Translations under genes and position numbers: made by a program
Shown here: in pieces, positions 16,147 through 24,765 of the stretch
How the letters are laid out: the number at the start of each line of letters is the position of its first letter
How positions within the stretch are numbered: the first letter of the stretch is position 1
From: Enemella evansiae
GTDB lineage: Bacteria > Actinomycetota > Actinomycetes > Propionibacteriales > Propionibacteriaceae
Length of the DNA stretch: 45,224 nucleotides
Direction: 5' to 3'
Assembly: GCF_002250705.1 (NCBI RefSeq)
Contig: NZ_NMVP01000016.1
Location: forward strand, 1 to 45,224
The notes under the pieces: model-generated
The model's input: only the letters and a program-made list of their open reading frames with translations
The model's database searches: none
Told to the model about the DNA's origin: nothing

Positions 16147-17460
16147 ATGGTTGCCATGCCCCAACTGTCCGAAGCCCAGGCGGTCACCCGACTGCTCGAC
16201 CGGTACGCCTTCTCGGCCACCCCGGCCGAGCGGGAGCGTGCCCAGCAGGCCGGTTTCCGGCAGACGCTGACCACGCTGCTCACACCGAGCGGTGATGATC
16301 CCGGCGCCGCGGCCACCCCGCCGCCGACGCTGCAGCCGACACCGAAGCGGGACCGGAACGACCAGGACAGCAAGCTCGCCTACGCCAAGGTCCAGCAGAC
16401 CAACCGCACCGCGCTGATCCGTTGGTGGCTGGCCCGGATGGTCGCCGCCGAGCACCAGGGGGTGGAGAAGCTGACCTGGTTCTGGCACGGGCACTTCGCG
16501 ACCAGCTTCGCCAAGGTCCGCCCGGTCGCGCTGATGCTGCCGCAGAACGAGACCTTCCGCCGCAACGCGCTCGGCGATTTTCCCACCCTGGCGAAGGAAA
16601 TGCTGACCGACCCGGCGATGATCGACTGGCTGGACGGGGAGAAGTCGACCCTCAAGGCACCGAATGAGAACCTGGCCCGCGAGTTCATGGAACTGTTCAC
16701 CCTCGGTGTCGGCCAGTACAGCGAACAGGATGTCCGGGAGGCCGCACGCGCGTTGACCGGTTGGGTGATCACCGGTGAGCGCGCCGTGCTGCAGCCGAAG
16801 CGGCAGGATCGGAAACCGAAGACGATCCTCGGTCGGACCGGAAACTTCGACGCGGCCGGGTTCGCCGACGTGGTCCTGCAGAAACCGGCATGGACGACCT
16901 TCGTCCCGCAACGGCTCTGGTTCCGGCTGGTCGGCGACCACCCGATCCCCGACGACGTGCTCGCCGGCCTCCCGCGGACTTTCGGCAGCGGATCGGTGGC
17001 CTCGGTGCTGACCGCGGTGGCGAGCGGACCGGCCTTCCGGGACGACCGCCATGCGCTGGTGAAGTCCCCGGTGGAGTGGCTCGTCGGTCTGCTGCGGGTG
17101 CTCGGCGTCCGGCCCCAGGACTGGTCCGATGACGACCTGGCCAGGGTGCAGCGCGCCCTGCGGGCCATGGGCCAGGTGCCGTTCACCCCGCCGAGTGTCG
17201 GCGGCTGGCCCTCGGACCAGCTCTGGTTGAACACCGGGACGGCGGTGGCACGGGCCACCCTGGCCGATCTGGTGGCCGCCCGGGCGGGTTTCGTGAAAGA
17301 GGCAGCGAAGACCAGCGCTGATGCCCGGATCTCGTTGCTGGCAACGACTTTCGGCGTCACCTGGACCGAGCGGACCAGGGCCGCACTGCAACAGGCCGAC
17401 AGACCCCAGGCGATGCTGGTGACGGCCGCCTGCTCTCCCGAGGTGGTGGTGTCCCGATGA
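16147..17460 (+). CDS. DUF1800 family protein
   Basis: The 437-residue protein is a DUF1800 member, recognised by RLLDRYAFSATP at the N-terminus, LTWFWHGHFATS, LAREFMELFTLGVGQYSEQDVREAARALTGW (shown here only as a landmark, about residues 175-205; I cite its parts LAREFMELFTLG and EAARALTGW) and PPSVGGWP near residue 350. No signal peptide is evident. DUF1800 genes nearly always sit next to a DUF1501 gene, as here. The function is not established; outer-surface or cell-wall roles have been proposed for the pair. The start may be ATG 16147 or 16156. The last four bases overlap the next start (ATGA). Confidence 0.88.
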   Translation: MVAMPQLSEAQAVTRLLDRYAFSATPAERERAQQAGFRQTLTTLLTPSGDDPGAAATPPPTLQPTPKRDRNDQDSKLAYAKVQQTNRTALIRWWLARMVAAEHQGVEKLTWFWHGHFATSFAKVRPVALMLPQNETFRRNALGDFPTLAKEMLTDPAMIDWLDGEKSTLKAPNENLAREFMELFTLGVGQYSEQDVREAARALTGWVITGERAVLQPKRQDRKPKTILGRTGNFDAAGFADVVLQKPAWTTFVPQRLWFRLVGDHPIPDDVLAGLPRTFGSGSVASVLTAVASGPAFRDDRHALVKSPVEWLVGLLRVLGVRPQDWSDDDLARVQRALRAMGQVPFTPPSVGGWPSDQLWLNTGTAVARATLADLVAARAGFVKEAAKTSADARISLLATTFGVTWTERTRAALQQADRPQAMLVTAACSPEVVVSR

Positions 17461-18701
17461 CTTTCTCCCGACGCAAGTTCCTCACCTGGTCAGGGGTTGC
17501 GGCCGGTGCCGGCGCCCTGGCCGCCGGCGGCGGTTACGCCTGGACCCATCCCGACGTGCTGCGTCAGGCGGCCATCGACTCACCGCTGGATCCGCGGTCC
17601 GGGGTGCTGGTGCTGGTGACCCTCTATGGCGGGAACGACGGGTTGAACACCGTCATCCCGGCCGCCGACAGGGCCTACCAGGATGCCCGCCCGGACCTGG
17701 CGTACCAGCCGGGTGAGGTCCTCGACCTGGGCGACGGGCTCGGCCTCAACCCGGCGATGACGGGCCTGAAATCCTTGTGGGACAGCAAGGAGCTGGCGAT
17801 CGTGCGCGGGGTCGGCTATCCGCAGCCGGACCGCAGCCACTTCCGTTCGATGGCGATCTGGCAGACCGCGGACCCGCGTACGCCCCAGCCGAGCGGTTGG
17901 CTCGGTCGCTGGCTCGATGCCACCGGTGACCCGCTGCAGGCGGTCTCGGTCGAGCCGGTGCTGCCACCGGTGCTGGTCGGCTCCCGGACCGCGGCGGCCT
18001 CCTGCCCACCGAAGGGATTGCAACTGGGCAAAGGGCCGACGGCGAATCCGCTGGCGATGCTCGGCCGACCCGATCCGGCGGACTGTCCGCTGCAGGCCGC
18101 CGCGGCACGATCGCTGAGCGAGGTGGCACGGATCGGCGTCGCGCTGGATCCCTCGGTGGCCCGAGCGCGCGAGGAGGCCCAGGCGCCGCAGGGGCAGGGG
18201 TCGGGCACCGGGACCGGTGGGCAACAGGCCCTGGAGCAGCAGCTCGACCTGGTCGCGGCGATGATCGAGCTCGGCGTACCGTCGCGGGTCTATTCGGTCT
18301 CGCTCGGTGGCTTCGACACCCATGCCGGCGAAAAGGCCAGCCTGGAAGGGCTTCTCGGGCATCTGTCGGACTGCCTGTCCCGCTTCCAACAGCGGCTGAA
18401 CGGTACCGAGCGGGGCAAGCAGGTGGTGACGATGGTGCATTCGGAGTTCGGCCGGCGGGTTCGGGCGAACGGTTCGGACGGGACCGACCACGGAACGGCG
18501 GGTCCGATGTTCCTGATGGGCCGCGGGGTGCGGCCGGGTTTCCACGGCGATCAGCCCAGCCTCACCGATCTCGACAACGGCGACCTCAAGTCGAACCTCG
18601 ATTTCCGGCAGGTGTACGCCAATCTGCTGACCCGGGTGCTGGATGCCGATCCGGCGCGTTTCCTTGCTGGCTTCAACAAGGAGCTTCCCGTCATCTCCTG
18701 A
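17457..18701 (+). CDS. DUF1501 family protein with Tat signal
   Basis: The 414-residue protein opens with SRRKFLTWSG, a twin-arginine motif (Arg5, Arg6), followed by an Ala/Gly-rich hydrophobic stretch, so it is probably exported folded. The rest matches DUF1501: LVTLYGGNDGLNTVIP, RGVGYPQPDRSHFRSM, GGFDTHAGE and EFGRRVRANGSDGTDHG. The fold belongs to the alkaline-phosphatase/sulfatase superfamily in outline, and the Asp and His motifs suggest metal binding, but the substrate is unknown. It is translationally coupled to the DUF1800 gene through an ATGA overlap. A short palindromic repeat lies 8 nt after the stop codon. Confidence 0.88.
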   Translation: MTFSRRKFLTWSGVAAGAGALAAGGGYAWTHPDVLRQAAIDSPLDPRSGVLVLVTLYGGNDGLNTVIPAADRAYQDARPDLAYQPGEVLDLGDGLGLNPAMTGLKSLWDSKELAIVRGVGYPQPDRSHFRSMAIWQTADPRTPQPSGWLGRWLDATGDPLQAVSVEPVLPPVLVGSRTAAASCPPKGLQLGKGPTANPLAMLGRPDPADCPLQAAAARSLSEVARIGVALDPSVARAREEAQAPQGQGSGTGTGGQQALEQQLDLVAAMIELGVPSRVYSVSLGGFDTHAGEKASLEGLLGHLSDCLSRFQQRLNGTERGKQVVTMVHSEFGRRVRANGSDGTDHGTAGPMFLMGRGVRPGFHGDQPSLTDLDNGDLKSNLDFRQVYANLLTRVLDADPARFLAGFNKELPVIS

Positions 18702-18709
18702 TCACTGGG

Positions 18710-18750
18710 GTTCATCTCGACACGCTCGCTGCGCGAGCTACTCGATGAAC
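18710..18750 (-). repeat. Short-type palindromic element (41 bp), copy S1
   Basis: It reads GTTCATCTCGACA...TACTCGATGAAC, the reverse orientation of the other elements, with stem GCTCGC (18724-18729) and GCGAGC (18733-18738) around TGC. It lies between the convergent DUF1501 and sensor kinase genes and may terminate both. Confidence 0.85.
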
Positions 18751-18759
18751 GAGAGGGCG

Positions 18760-20136
18760 TCACTGCGCGAACTGGTCGGTGAGCGGGAGGGTGAGCACGA
18801 AGCGGGCGCCGCGGCCGGGTTCGGCGGGAGCGCAGATCACCTCACCGCCGTGCGCCCGGGCGTACCCGCGGGCGATGTTCAGCCCCAGCCCCGATCCGGC
18901 GCCGACCTCCTCACCGCGCAGCCGGACCATCCGGTGGAAGATCCGCTCGCGCTGGTGATCGGGTACGCCGCGCCCGGAGTCGGTGACGGTGAGCACGGCG
19001 GTGTCCCCGTCCTGCGCCAGGCCCAGCTCGATCCACCCACCCGGGCCGCCCACTGCGGCGTACCGGATCGCGTTGTCGACCAGATTCCGCAGCGCGCCCG
19101 CCACCCGGTCGGCGTCGCCGATGATCGCCAGGTCGGCCAACCCGACCCGGTGCACGGTCACCGCCGGTCCCGCCAGCTCGACCCGTTCCGCCTCCGCACC
19201 AACCAGCGCACCCAGCGATACCGGCCCCCGGTTGAGATCCAGCCCGGCATCGATCCGTGCCAGGTCGAGCAGCGAGGACACCATCGCCCCCGCCCGCTGC
19301 GCCTCGCGGGCCAGCAGCAGCTCCAACTGCTGTCGCTCCGCCGGCGACGACTCGGTGAGCAGCGCCTCGCTGGCCGCCTGGATCCCGGCCAGCGGGGTAC
19401 GCAGCTCGTGGGCGGCGTCGGCCAGGAAGGACTGCATCCGCTCCGCCGACCCCTGGGCGACCTGCTCGGCCTCCCGGGCCCGCAGCTCGGCACCCTCCAG
19501 CTCGTCGAGCATCTGGTCGACAGCGGTCGCGGTGGCACCGATCTCGGTCCGCGGGTTGGTCGGCCGCAGCCGGACCCCGCGCTCCCCGCCCGCGATCCGG
19601 CGGGCCGAGCCGGCCATCCGTTTCAGCGGCCGGAGCGCGAACCAGGTCGCCAGCCAGGTGAGCAGACCGCCGAGCAGCAGCACCACCGCGGCGGCGATCC
19701 AGAGCGCCCGCTGCACCGCCGCCGACGAGGCGTTCGTCGCCGCCAGGTCGGCGGTCACGGTGAGGGTCGCCCCCTCATACGCCGCCCGGCCGCCCTGCAG
19801 CGTCGCCGTGCGGGCCCGTCCGGGCCGCTCGGGTTCCGGGCCGGACTGGTAGCGCTGCCCGCCACGCAGCACCAGTTCCACCTGCAGCTCCCGGCCCGAC
19901 ACCCGATCCGCCAACCCCTGGGGGCCGATCGGGGTGCGGGCCAGCTGCTGGGCCAGCCCGATCCGCTGGTTCACCAGCGTGGTCACATCCCGGCGCGCCT
20001 GGGCGGTGTAGATCTGGCCCACTGTGGTCACCAGCACCACCAGGGTGACCGCGAGCACCGCCAGCATGGCCAGCAGCACCCGGGTCCGCAGGCTGGCGGC
20101 CGGCAGGGGTGCCTCGGTACGGGGTGGTTCGGTCAC
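18760..20136 (-). CDS. Sensor histidine kinase
   Basis: The 458-residue protein has two membrane helices (about 20-45 and 145-167) around an extracytoplasmic region of about 100 residues, a HAMP segment, the dimerisation and phosphoacceptor motif DAAHELRTPL with His243, and an ATPase domain with LVDNAIRYA (N box), DSGRGVP (G1) and GSGLGLNIARGYA (G2). It autophosphorylates and transfers phosphate to the regulator encoded just upstream, whose stop codon overlaps its GTG start (GTGA). The sensed signal cannot be read from the sequence. The pair is divergent to a lactate-permease-family transporter, a possible target. Confidence 0.93.
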   Translation of the reverse strand: MTEPPRTEAPLPAASLRTRVLLAMLAVLAVTLVVLVTTVGQIYTAQARRDVTTLVNQRIGLAQQLARTPIGPQGLADRVSGRELQVELVLRGGQRYQSGPEPERPGRARTATLQGGRAAYEGATLTVTADLAATNASSAAVQRALWIAAAVVLLLGGLLTWLATWFALRPLKRMAGSARRIAGGERGVRLRPTNPRTEIGATATAVDQMLDELEGAELRAREAEQVAQGSAERMQSFLADAAHELRTPLAGIQAASEALLTESSPAERQQLELLLAREAQRAGAMVSSLLDLARIDAGLDLNRGPVSLGALVGAEAERVELAGPAVTVHRVGLADLAIIGDADRVAGALRNLVDNAIRYAAVGGPGGWIELGLAQDGDTAVLTVTDSGRGVPDHQRERIFHRMVRLRGEEVGAGSGLGLNIARGYARAHGGEVICAPAEPGRGARFVLTLPLTDQFAQ

Positions 20137-20804
20137 GACTCCCCCAGCCGATAGCCCTCGCCGCGCACGGTGTGCACCACCCGCGGGCCGTACCGCTCCA
20201 GCTTCCTGCGCAGCGTCGACACGTGCACCTCCACCACATTGGCGTCGTATCCGTGATAGCCCCAGATGCTGGTCAGCAGCTGTGACTTGGGCACCACCCG
20301 GCCGACCTGGCGGGCGAGCAGTGCCAGGATCCTGCGTTCGGTCGCGGTGAGCTCGACCGGTACGCCGCCGCAGCTGACCCGGGTGGCCTCGTCGGCGATC
20401 GTCAGCTCGCCGATCGTGACGCTGGCGCCGATCGCCCCGGTACGCCGCAGGATCGCGTGACAGCGGGCGATCGCCTCGACCATCGCGAACGGCTTCACCA
20501 GATAGTCATCCGCACCCTCGGCCAGCCCGCGGACCCGGTCGGCCATCGTGTCCCGGGCGGTCAGCATCAGCACGCCGGCCCTGCTGTGCGCCCGGATCAC
20601 CGGCAGCAGATCGAACCCGTCCCGGCCGCCGGGGAGCATCACATCGAGCACCACCAGTTCCGGCGCGAAGTCCGCCAACCTCGCCTCCACCCCGTCCCCC
20701 GAGGCCAGCTCACCGACCTCGAAACCCTGCCCGCGCAGCGCCGAGCGCAGGGCGAGGCGGATGGCGTCGTTGTCCTCGACGACGAGGATGCGGCTGGCTC
20801 CCAT
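20133..20804 (-). CDS. OmpR-family response regulator
   Basis: The 223-residue protein has a receiver domain with the phosphoacceptor Asp54 (LVVLDVMLPGG), acidic pocket VVEDND and the conserved Lys in DDYLVKPF, then a winged-helix DNA-binding domain with ELTATERRILALLA and VEVHVSTLRRKLE. It is activated by the kinase encoded directly downstream in the same operon. No clear ribosome binding site precedes the ATG; CACCAT lies 6 nt upstream. Only 47 nt separate it from the divergent transporter gene, so the operator may lie there. Confidence 0.93.
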   Translation of the reverse strand: MGASRILVVEDNDAIRLALRSALRGQGFEVGELASGDGVEARLADFAPELVVLDVMLPGGRDGFDLLPVIRAHSRAGVLMLTARDTMADRVRGLAEGADDYLVKPFAMVEAIARCHAILRRTGAIGASVTIGELTIADEATRVSCGGVPVELTATERRILALLARQVGRVVPKSQLLTSIWGYHGYDANVVEVHVSTLRRKLERYGPRVVHTVRGEGYRLGES

Positions 20805-20839
20805 GTGTCCATGGTGCCGTTCGGCCGGGGTCTGCTCGG

Positions 20840-20845
20840 TAGGCT
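20840..20845 (+). promoter_or_regulatory. -10 element of the lactate-permease-family gene
   Basis: TAGGCT ends 6 nt before the GTG at 20852 with no ribosome binding site. It lies in the short gap shared with the divergent response regulator gene. Confidence 0.5.
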
Positions 20846-20851
20846 CGGCCG

Positions 20852-22303
20852 GTGCAATTCACCACTCTGCTGGCGGCGCTGCCGCTGCTGGTCGCCGTGC
20901 TCGCGCTGGCGCTGCGGATGAAGGCACTGACGGCGGCCCTGCTCTCCCTCACCGCCGCCGTCCTGCTGGGGTTGACGCTCTTCCGGGCGCCGGCCGCCGG
21001 CTGGTCCGCGGGCCTGCTCGGACTGGCGCCGACGATCGCCGAGGTGCTCGCGGTGCTGTTCGGCGGGGTGCTGCTGAATCGGGTGCTGGACCGGGTCGGC
21101 GCGCAGGCGACGATCGCCGCCTGGGTGGAGCGCAGCGGCGCCGGACAGCGGGAGCGGGCGGCGTTGCTGCTGGTCTTCGGGCTCACCCCGTTCGCCGAAT
21201 CGGTGACCGGTTACGGGCTCGGTGCGATGGTCGCGGTCCCGTTGCTGCGGCATCTCGGTTTCGACCGGACGCGTTCGCTGATCCTGGCCCTGTTCGGGCT
21301 GTTCCTGACCACCTGGGGTGCGCTCGCACCCGGTGCGCTGGTCGCCTCCGCGCTCGGCGGGGTGGGTGAGATCGAGCTCGGGGTGCGCAGCGCCCAGCTC
21401 GCCTGGCTGCCGATTCTGCTGACCGGGTTGGCCACCCAGGCGCTCTGCTACCGCCGACAGGCGCTGCGGGTGACGCCGCTGCTCGACGTGCTGCTCATCG
21501 GCGCGGTGCTGTGGGGCGTACTGGTGGCGACGAACTGGCTGCTCGGTCCGCCGCTGGCCGGGGTGCTCGGTGCGCTGGCGGCGACCGCGGTGGCGCTGCT
21601 GCGGTTCCGGCTGGCCGGTGCCCGGGTCGGTCTGGATCGCGAGACCGCGGCAGCCCTGCTGCCCTATCTGGTGCTGGTCGTCGGGTTGCTGGTCAGCGGT
21701 ATCGCGCTGCGGGTGACCGGGACCGGCGGGGCCTGGCAGCTGCTCGGGCTGGGGTCGCTGTGGCTGGTGGTGGCGAGCGCGGTGGCGCTGCGCCAGCACC
21801 ACAGTTCGGCGGCACTCGTCCGATCCGATCTGGTCGCCTCGGTACGCCGCTGGTGGCCGGTCGGCAGCGCTACCGCCGGCTTCCTGCTGCTCGGCGCGGT
21901 GCTCACGCTGACCGGGATGAGCGCGGCGGTGGCGACCGGGTTGGCCCAGCTCGGCCGGGGTTATCTGTTCCTGGCGCCGTTCGTCGGCGGCCTGGGCGGC
22001 CTGGTCAGCGGCACGGTGGTCGGTGCGAATGCGATGTTCGTGGCCAGCCAGGCGCAGGCCGCGCACGCCATCGGCGTACCCGCTCTGGAACTCGTCGCCA
22101 TCCAGAACCTCTCCTCCGGCGTACTCACCATGGCCGCCCCGACCCGGGTCGCCCTGGCACTGGTGCCGGCGGCCGACGGGGCCGGTGCGAAGGACTCCGC
22201 GGACCCGCCGCCGGACCTCGGTCACGCGCACCGCTGGCTGCTCGGGCTCTGCCTGATCACGCTGCTCGGGCTCGGCGGATTGGCCCTCACCGTCGGCTTC
22301 TGA
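20852..22303 (+). CDS. Lactate-permease-family transporter
   Basis: The 483-residue protein is almost entirely hydrophobic, with about 12-13 predicted helices. The segments GLTPFAESVTGYGLG and GTVVGANAMFVASQAQ align with the two re-entrant motifs of the LctP family (TC 2.A.14), which imports L-lactate, D-lactate or glycolate with protons. It is somewhat shorter than typical LctP and departs from the usual EGAAGFG motif, so the substrate may differ. It is divergently placed to a two-component system. The GTG start has TAGGCT 6 nt upstream, a leaderless layout. Confidence 0.8.
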   Translation: MQFTTLLAALPLLVAVLALALRMKALTAALLSLTAAVLLGLTLFRAPAAGWSAGLLGLAPTIAEVLAVLFGGVLLNRVLDRVGAQATIAAWVERSGAGQRERAALLLVFGLTPFAESVTGYGLGAMVAVPLLRHLGFDRTRSLILALFGLFLTTWGALAPGALVASALGGVGEIELGVRSAQLAWLPILLTGLATQALCYRRQALRVTPLLDVLLIGAVLWGVLVATNWLLGPPLAGVLGALAATAVALLRFRLAGARVGLDRETAAALLPYLVLVVGLLVSGIALRVTGTGGAWQLLGLGSLWLVVASAVALRQHHSSAALVRSDLVASVRRWWPVGSATAGFLLLGAVLTLTGMSAAVATGLAQLGRGYLFLAPFVGGLGGLVSGTVVGANAMFVASQAQAAHAIGVPALELVAIQNLSSGVLTMAAPTRVALALVPAADGAGAKDSADPPPDLGHAHRWLLGLCLITLLGLGGLALTVGF

Positions 22304-22379
22304 CGGACAAGTGACCCATTCGTGACCTGAGACTCCTCTCATTGCGCTGGCCCACTGTCTGCCGCGGGTCATAGGTTGC

Positions 22380-22395
22380 TGTGATCCCGGTCACA
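22380..22395. promoter_or_regulatory. CRP/GlxR-like binding site
   Basis: TGTGA and TCACA are spaced by six bases (TCCCGG), exactly the consensus spacing of CRP-family sites. The site lies 39 nt before the GTG start of the secreted peptidase, just after a possible -10 TAGGTT (22372-22377), a position that would repress that promoter. Confidence 0.6.
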
Positions 22396-22434
22396 AGCCG
22401 GGCCATCCCATCAAAGACGACGAGGAGACACCCC

Positions 22435-23955
22435 GTGCGCATCCGCCGCCGATCAACCGCGCTCGCCGCAGCGCTGACAGCCACCGCACTCGCCGGATCG
22501 GGGCTCGCCGCAGCTCCGGCCTCCGCCGCACCCAATCCGAACTCGGGCGAGAAGATGGCGAGGGCCGTCTCCACCGACACCGCGATGCAGCACCTGAACC
22601 AGTTCCAGGCGATCGCCGACGCCAACGGTGGCAACCGCGCCGCCGGCACCCCCGGCTACGAGGCCTCCGCCCAGTATGTGGAGAAGACCCTCGCCGCCGC
22701 CGGGTACACCACCACCCGGCAATACTTCGACTTCATCTTCGAGCAGGTGAACGCCACCTCGCTGGACGAGGTCTCGCCGACCGCCCGCTCGGTGGAGCAC
22801 ACCCCGATGAGCTACTCGCCGTCCACCGGACCGGCCGGGGTGACCGCCGAACTGGTGGCCCCCGCGGTCGCCACCGGCTGCGACGCGAGCGAGTGGGGCG
22901 GCGTGGACGCGACCGGCAAGATCGCCCTGATCAGCCGGGGCACCTGCTCCTTCGGCCAGAAGTCGGCCGCGGCGAAGGCCGCCGGCGCCTCGGCCGCGAT
23001 CATCTACAACAACACCGACGGCGCCCTGAACGGCACCCTCGGCGCCCCCGGTGACAACTACGTCCCGACCACCGGTGTCACCCAGGCCGAGGGCCAGACG
23101 CTGGTCGCCAAGATGGCCAGCGGCCCGGTGGTGATGAAGTTCGTGCTCGACAAGGTCGTCGAGGAGCGCCAGACCTTCAACATCTTCGCCGAGACGAAGA
23201 CCGGCCGCACCGACAACGTCGTGGTGCTCGGCGCCCACTTGGACGGCGCCTATGAGGGCCCCGGGATGAGCGACAACGCCTCCGGTGCCGCCACGCAGCT
23301 GGAGACCGCGGTGCAGCTGGGCCGGGCGAACAAGGTCAACAACAAGGTGCGGTTCGCCTGGTGGGGTGCCGAGGAGCTGGGCCTGCTCGGTGCGACCTAC
23401 TACGTCAACGATCTGGTCGAGAACAACCCGGCCGAGTTGCAGAACATCGCCGGCTACCTGAACTACGACATGGTCGGTTCGCCGAACTACATCATCGGTG
23501 TCTACGACGCCAACCAGTCGACCTACGAGGCCCCGGTTCCGGTGCCCGAGGGTTCGGCGGCGCTGGAGAAGATCTTCACCGACCGCTTCGATGCGATCCA
23601 GCAGCCGTGGGTGGACACCGAGTTCTCCGGTCGCTCCGACTACCAGCCGTTCATCGAGAACGGCATCCCCTCCTCCGGTCTGTTCACCGGTGCCGATGGC
23701 ACCAAGACCGCTGAGGAAGTCGAGATGTTCGGTGGCACCGAGGGCATCCTCTACGACCCGAACTACCACACCGCTCAAGACGACATCAACAACATCAGCC
23801 GGGAGGCGATCGACATCAACCTCAAGGCGATGGCCTACGCCGCCGGGACCCTGGCGTACGACACCTCGATGGTGAACGGCAAGGCCAGCAACGGCAAGTC
23901 GGGCAAGCCGAAGAAGGTCCGCCCGGGCACCCCGATGGGCAAGGCCGCTTCCTGA
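22435..23955 (+). CDS. Secreted M28 aminopeptidase with PA domain
   Basis: The 506-residue protein has a signal peptide (basic start, hydrophobic core, cleavage near APASA/AP at about residue 32). A PA domain (about 140-240, with GKIALISRGTCSFGQK) is inserted ahead of the M28 zinc core. The metal ligands are visible: GAHLDG (His), SDNASG (bridging Asp), AEELGLLG (Glu base and ligand), NYDMVG (Asp) and NYHTAQDD (His). It should release N-terminal residues from peptides outside the cell, like the Streptomyces aminopeptidase. The C-terminus is Lys/Gly-rich. GAGGAG lies 9 nt before the GTG; a CRP-like site is upstream and a strong terminator follows. Confidence 0.92.
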   Translation: MRIRRRSTALAAALTATALAGSGLAAAPASAAPNPNSGEKMARAVSTDTAMQHLNQFQAIADANGGNRAAGTPGYEASAQYVEKTLAAAGYTTTRQYFDFIFEQVNATSLDEVSPTARSVEHTPMSYSPSTGPAGVTAELVAPAVATGCDASEWGGVDATGKIALISRGTCSFGQKSAAAKAAGASAAIIYNNTDGALNGTLGAPGDNYVPTTGVTQAEGQTLVAKMASGPVVMKFVLDKVVEERQTFNIFAETKTGRTDNVVVLGAHLDGAYEGPGMSDNASGAATQLETAVQLGRANKVNNKVRFAWWGAEELGLLGATYYVNDLVENNPAELQNIAGYLNYDMVGSPNYIIGVYDANQSTYEAPVPVPEGSAALEKIFTDRFDAIQQPWVDTEFSGRSDYQPFIENGIPSSGLFTGADGTKTAEEVEMFGGTEGILYDPNYHTAQDDINNISREAIDINLKAMAYAAGTLAYDTSMVNGKASNGKSGKPKKVRPGTPMGKAAS

Positions 23956-23958
23956 TCG

Positions 23959-24003
23959 TCTGGGTCCCCGGCGCTTCGGGGTGCCGGGGGCCCGGACTTT
24001 TTC
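23959..24003 (+). terminator. Rho-independent terminator of the M28 peptidase gene
   Basis: A 14-bp stem (23959-23972 with 23983-23996, two G-T wobbles) closes a 10-nt loop and is followed by CTTTTTCC. It begins 4 nt after the stop codon. Confidence 0.88.
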
Positions 24004-24027
24004 CGGCGCGCCGTCCATTTTCAGCGC

Positions 24028-24070
24028 GGCCAACTACTTCAACTTTTGATTGTCTGCTAAAAATAATGTC
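24028..24070 (+). promoter_or_regulatory. AT-rich patch, probable cob operon promoter region
   Basis: This is the most AT-rich stretch in the area, with TTTTGATTGTC and CTAAAAATAATGTC. It sits about 90-120 nt before cobO and after a terminator, so the cob promoter is most likely here. I cannot settle which hexamers are used. Confidence 0.4.
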
Positions 24071-24072
24071 GG

Positions 24073-24106
24073 TCGGACCCGCTCTCCCCCCGAGGAGCGG
24101 GTCCGA
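24073..24106 (+). other. GC-rich hairpin in the cobO leader
   Basis: A perfect 12-bp stem (24073-24084 with 24095-24106) closes a 10-nt loop. No T run follows, so it is not a normal terminator. No cobalamin riboswitch box can be recognised around it. It could be a leader structure that affects mRNA stability or expression. Confidence 0.5.
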
Positions 24107-24150
24107 TCCCGTTTCCGCGTCGAGTGACATCCGGGGTTGAGGAGTACGCC

Positions 24151-24765
24151 ATGGCCGAGGGCGAGCCCGATCAGATCCCCGAGGACGGGCTGACCACCCG
24201 GCAGCGCCGCAACCGGCCACTGCTGGCCGTCAACACCGGTGAGGGCAAGGGCAAGTCGACCGCCGCCTTCGGATTGGCGCTGCGCGGCTGGCACCAGGGC
24301 TGGTCGATCGCGGTGTTCCAGTTCGTCAAGAACGGCAAGTGGCGGATCGGTGAGGAGGCCGCGCTGCGTGCCCTGGGCGGGGTGCACGAGCAGACCGGTG
24401 CGGGCGGGCCGGTGGACTGGCAGATCATGGGCGCCGGCTGGTCGTGGAGCCGCAAACAGGGCACCGAGGACGATCACGCGGCCCAGGCGGCCGAGGGCTG
24501 GGCGGAGGTGAAGCGCCGGTTCGCCGCGCAGCGCCACGGCCTCTACGTGCTGGACGAGTTCACCTATCCGATCACCTGGGGCTGGCTGGACATCGACGAC
24601 GTCTGTTCCACGCTGGCCGACCGACCGGGATTTCAACATGTGGTGATCACCGGGCGGGGTGCCCATCCGCGGCTGGTCGAGCAGGCCGATCTGGTCACCG
24701 AGATGACCAAGGTCAAGCACCCCTTCGACGCCGGCCAGAAGGGTCAGCGTGGCATCGAGTGGTGA
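24151..24765 (+). CDS. cobO: Cob(I)yrinic acid a,c-diamide adenosyltransferase
   Basis: The 204-residue protein has the CobA/CobO P-loop NTGEGKGKST (residues 28-37) and the family motifs AVFQFVKNGKW, VLDEFTYPITWGW and ITGRGAHP. It attaches the 5'-deoxyadenosyl group from ATP to Co(I) corrinoid, in the cytoplasm. GAGGAG lies 7 nt before the ATG at 24151; the upstream ATG at 24124-like positions lacks one. It is the first gene of the cob cluster and overlaps cobC by 17 nt. The aerobic or anaerobic ring-forming genes are not in this window. Confidence 0.95.
   Translation: MAEGEPDQIPEDGLTTRQRRNRPLLAVNTGEGKGKSTAAFGLALRGWHQGWSIAVFQFVKNGKWRIGEEAALRALGGVHEQTGAGGPVDWQIMGAGWSWSRKQGTEDDHAAQAAEGWAEVKRRFAAQRHGLYVLDEFTYPITWGWLDIDDVCSTLADRPGFQHVVITGRGAHPRLVEQADLVTEMTKVKHPFDAGQKGQRGIEW

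Noticed and set aside
15948..16295. Plus-strand frame over the tandem 41-bp repeats
   Set aside because: It is the translation of the repeat array and runs into the DUF1800 gene in another frame. It has no start signal.
20639..22372. Long minus-strand frame opposite the lactate-permease-family gene, rich in Gln, Arg and Pro
   Set aside because: Its composition is that of a shadow frame, and the plus strand encodes a convincing membrane protein.
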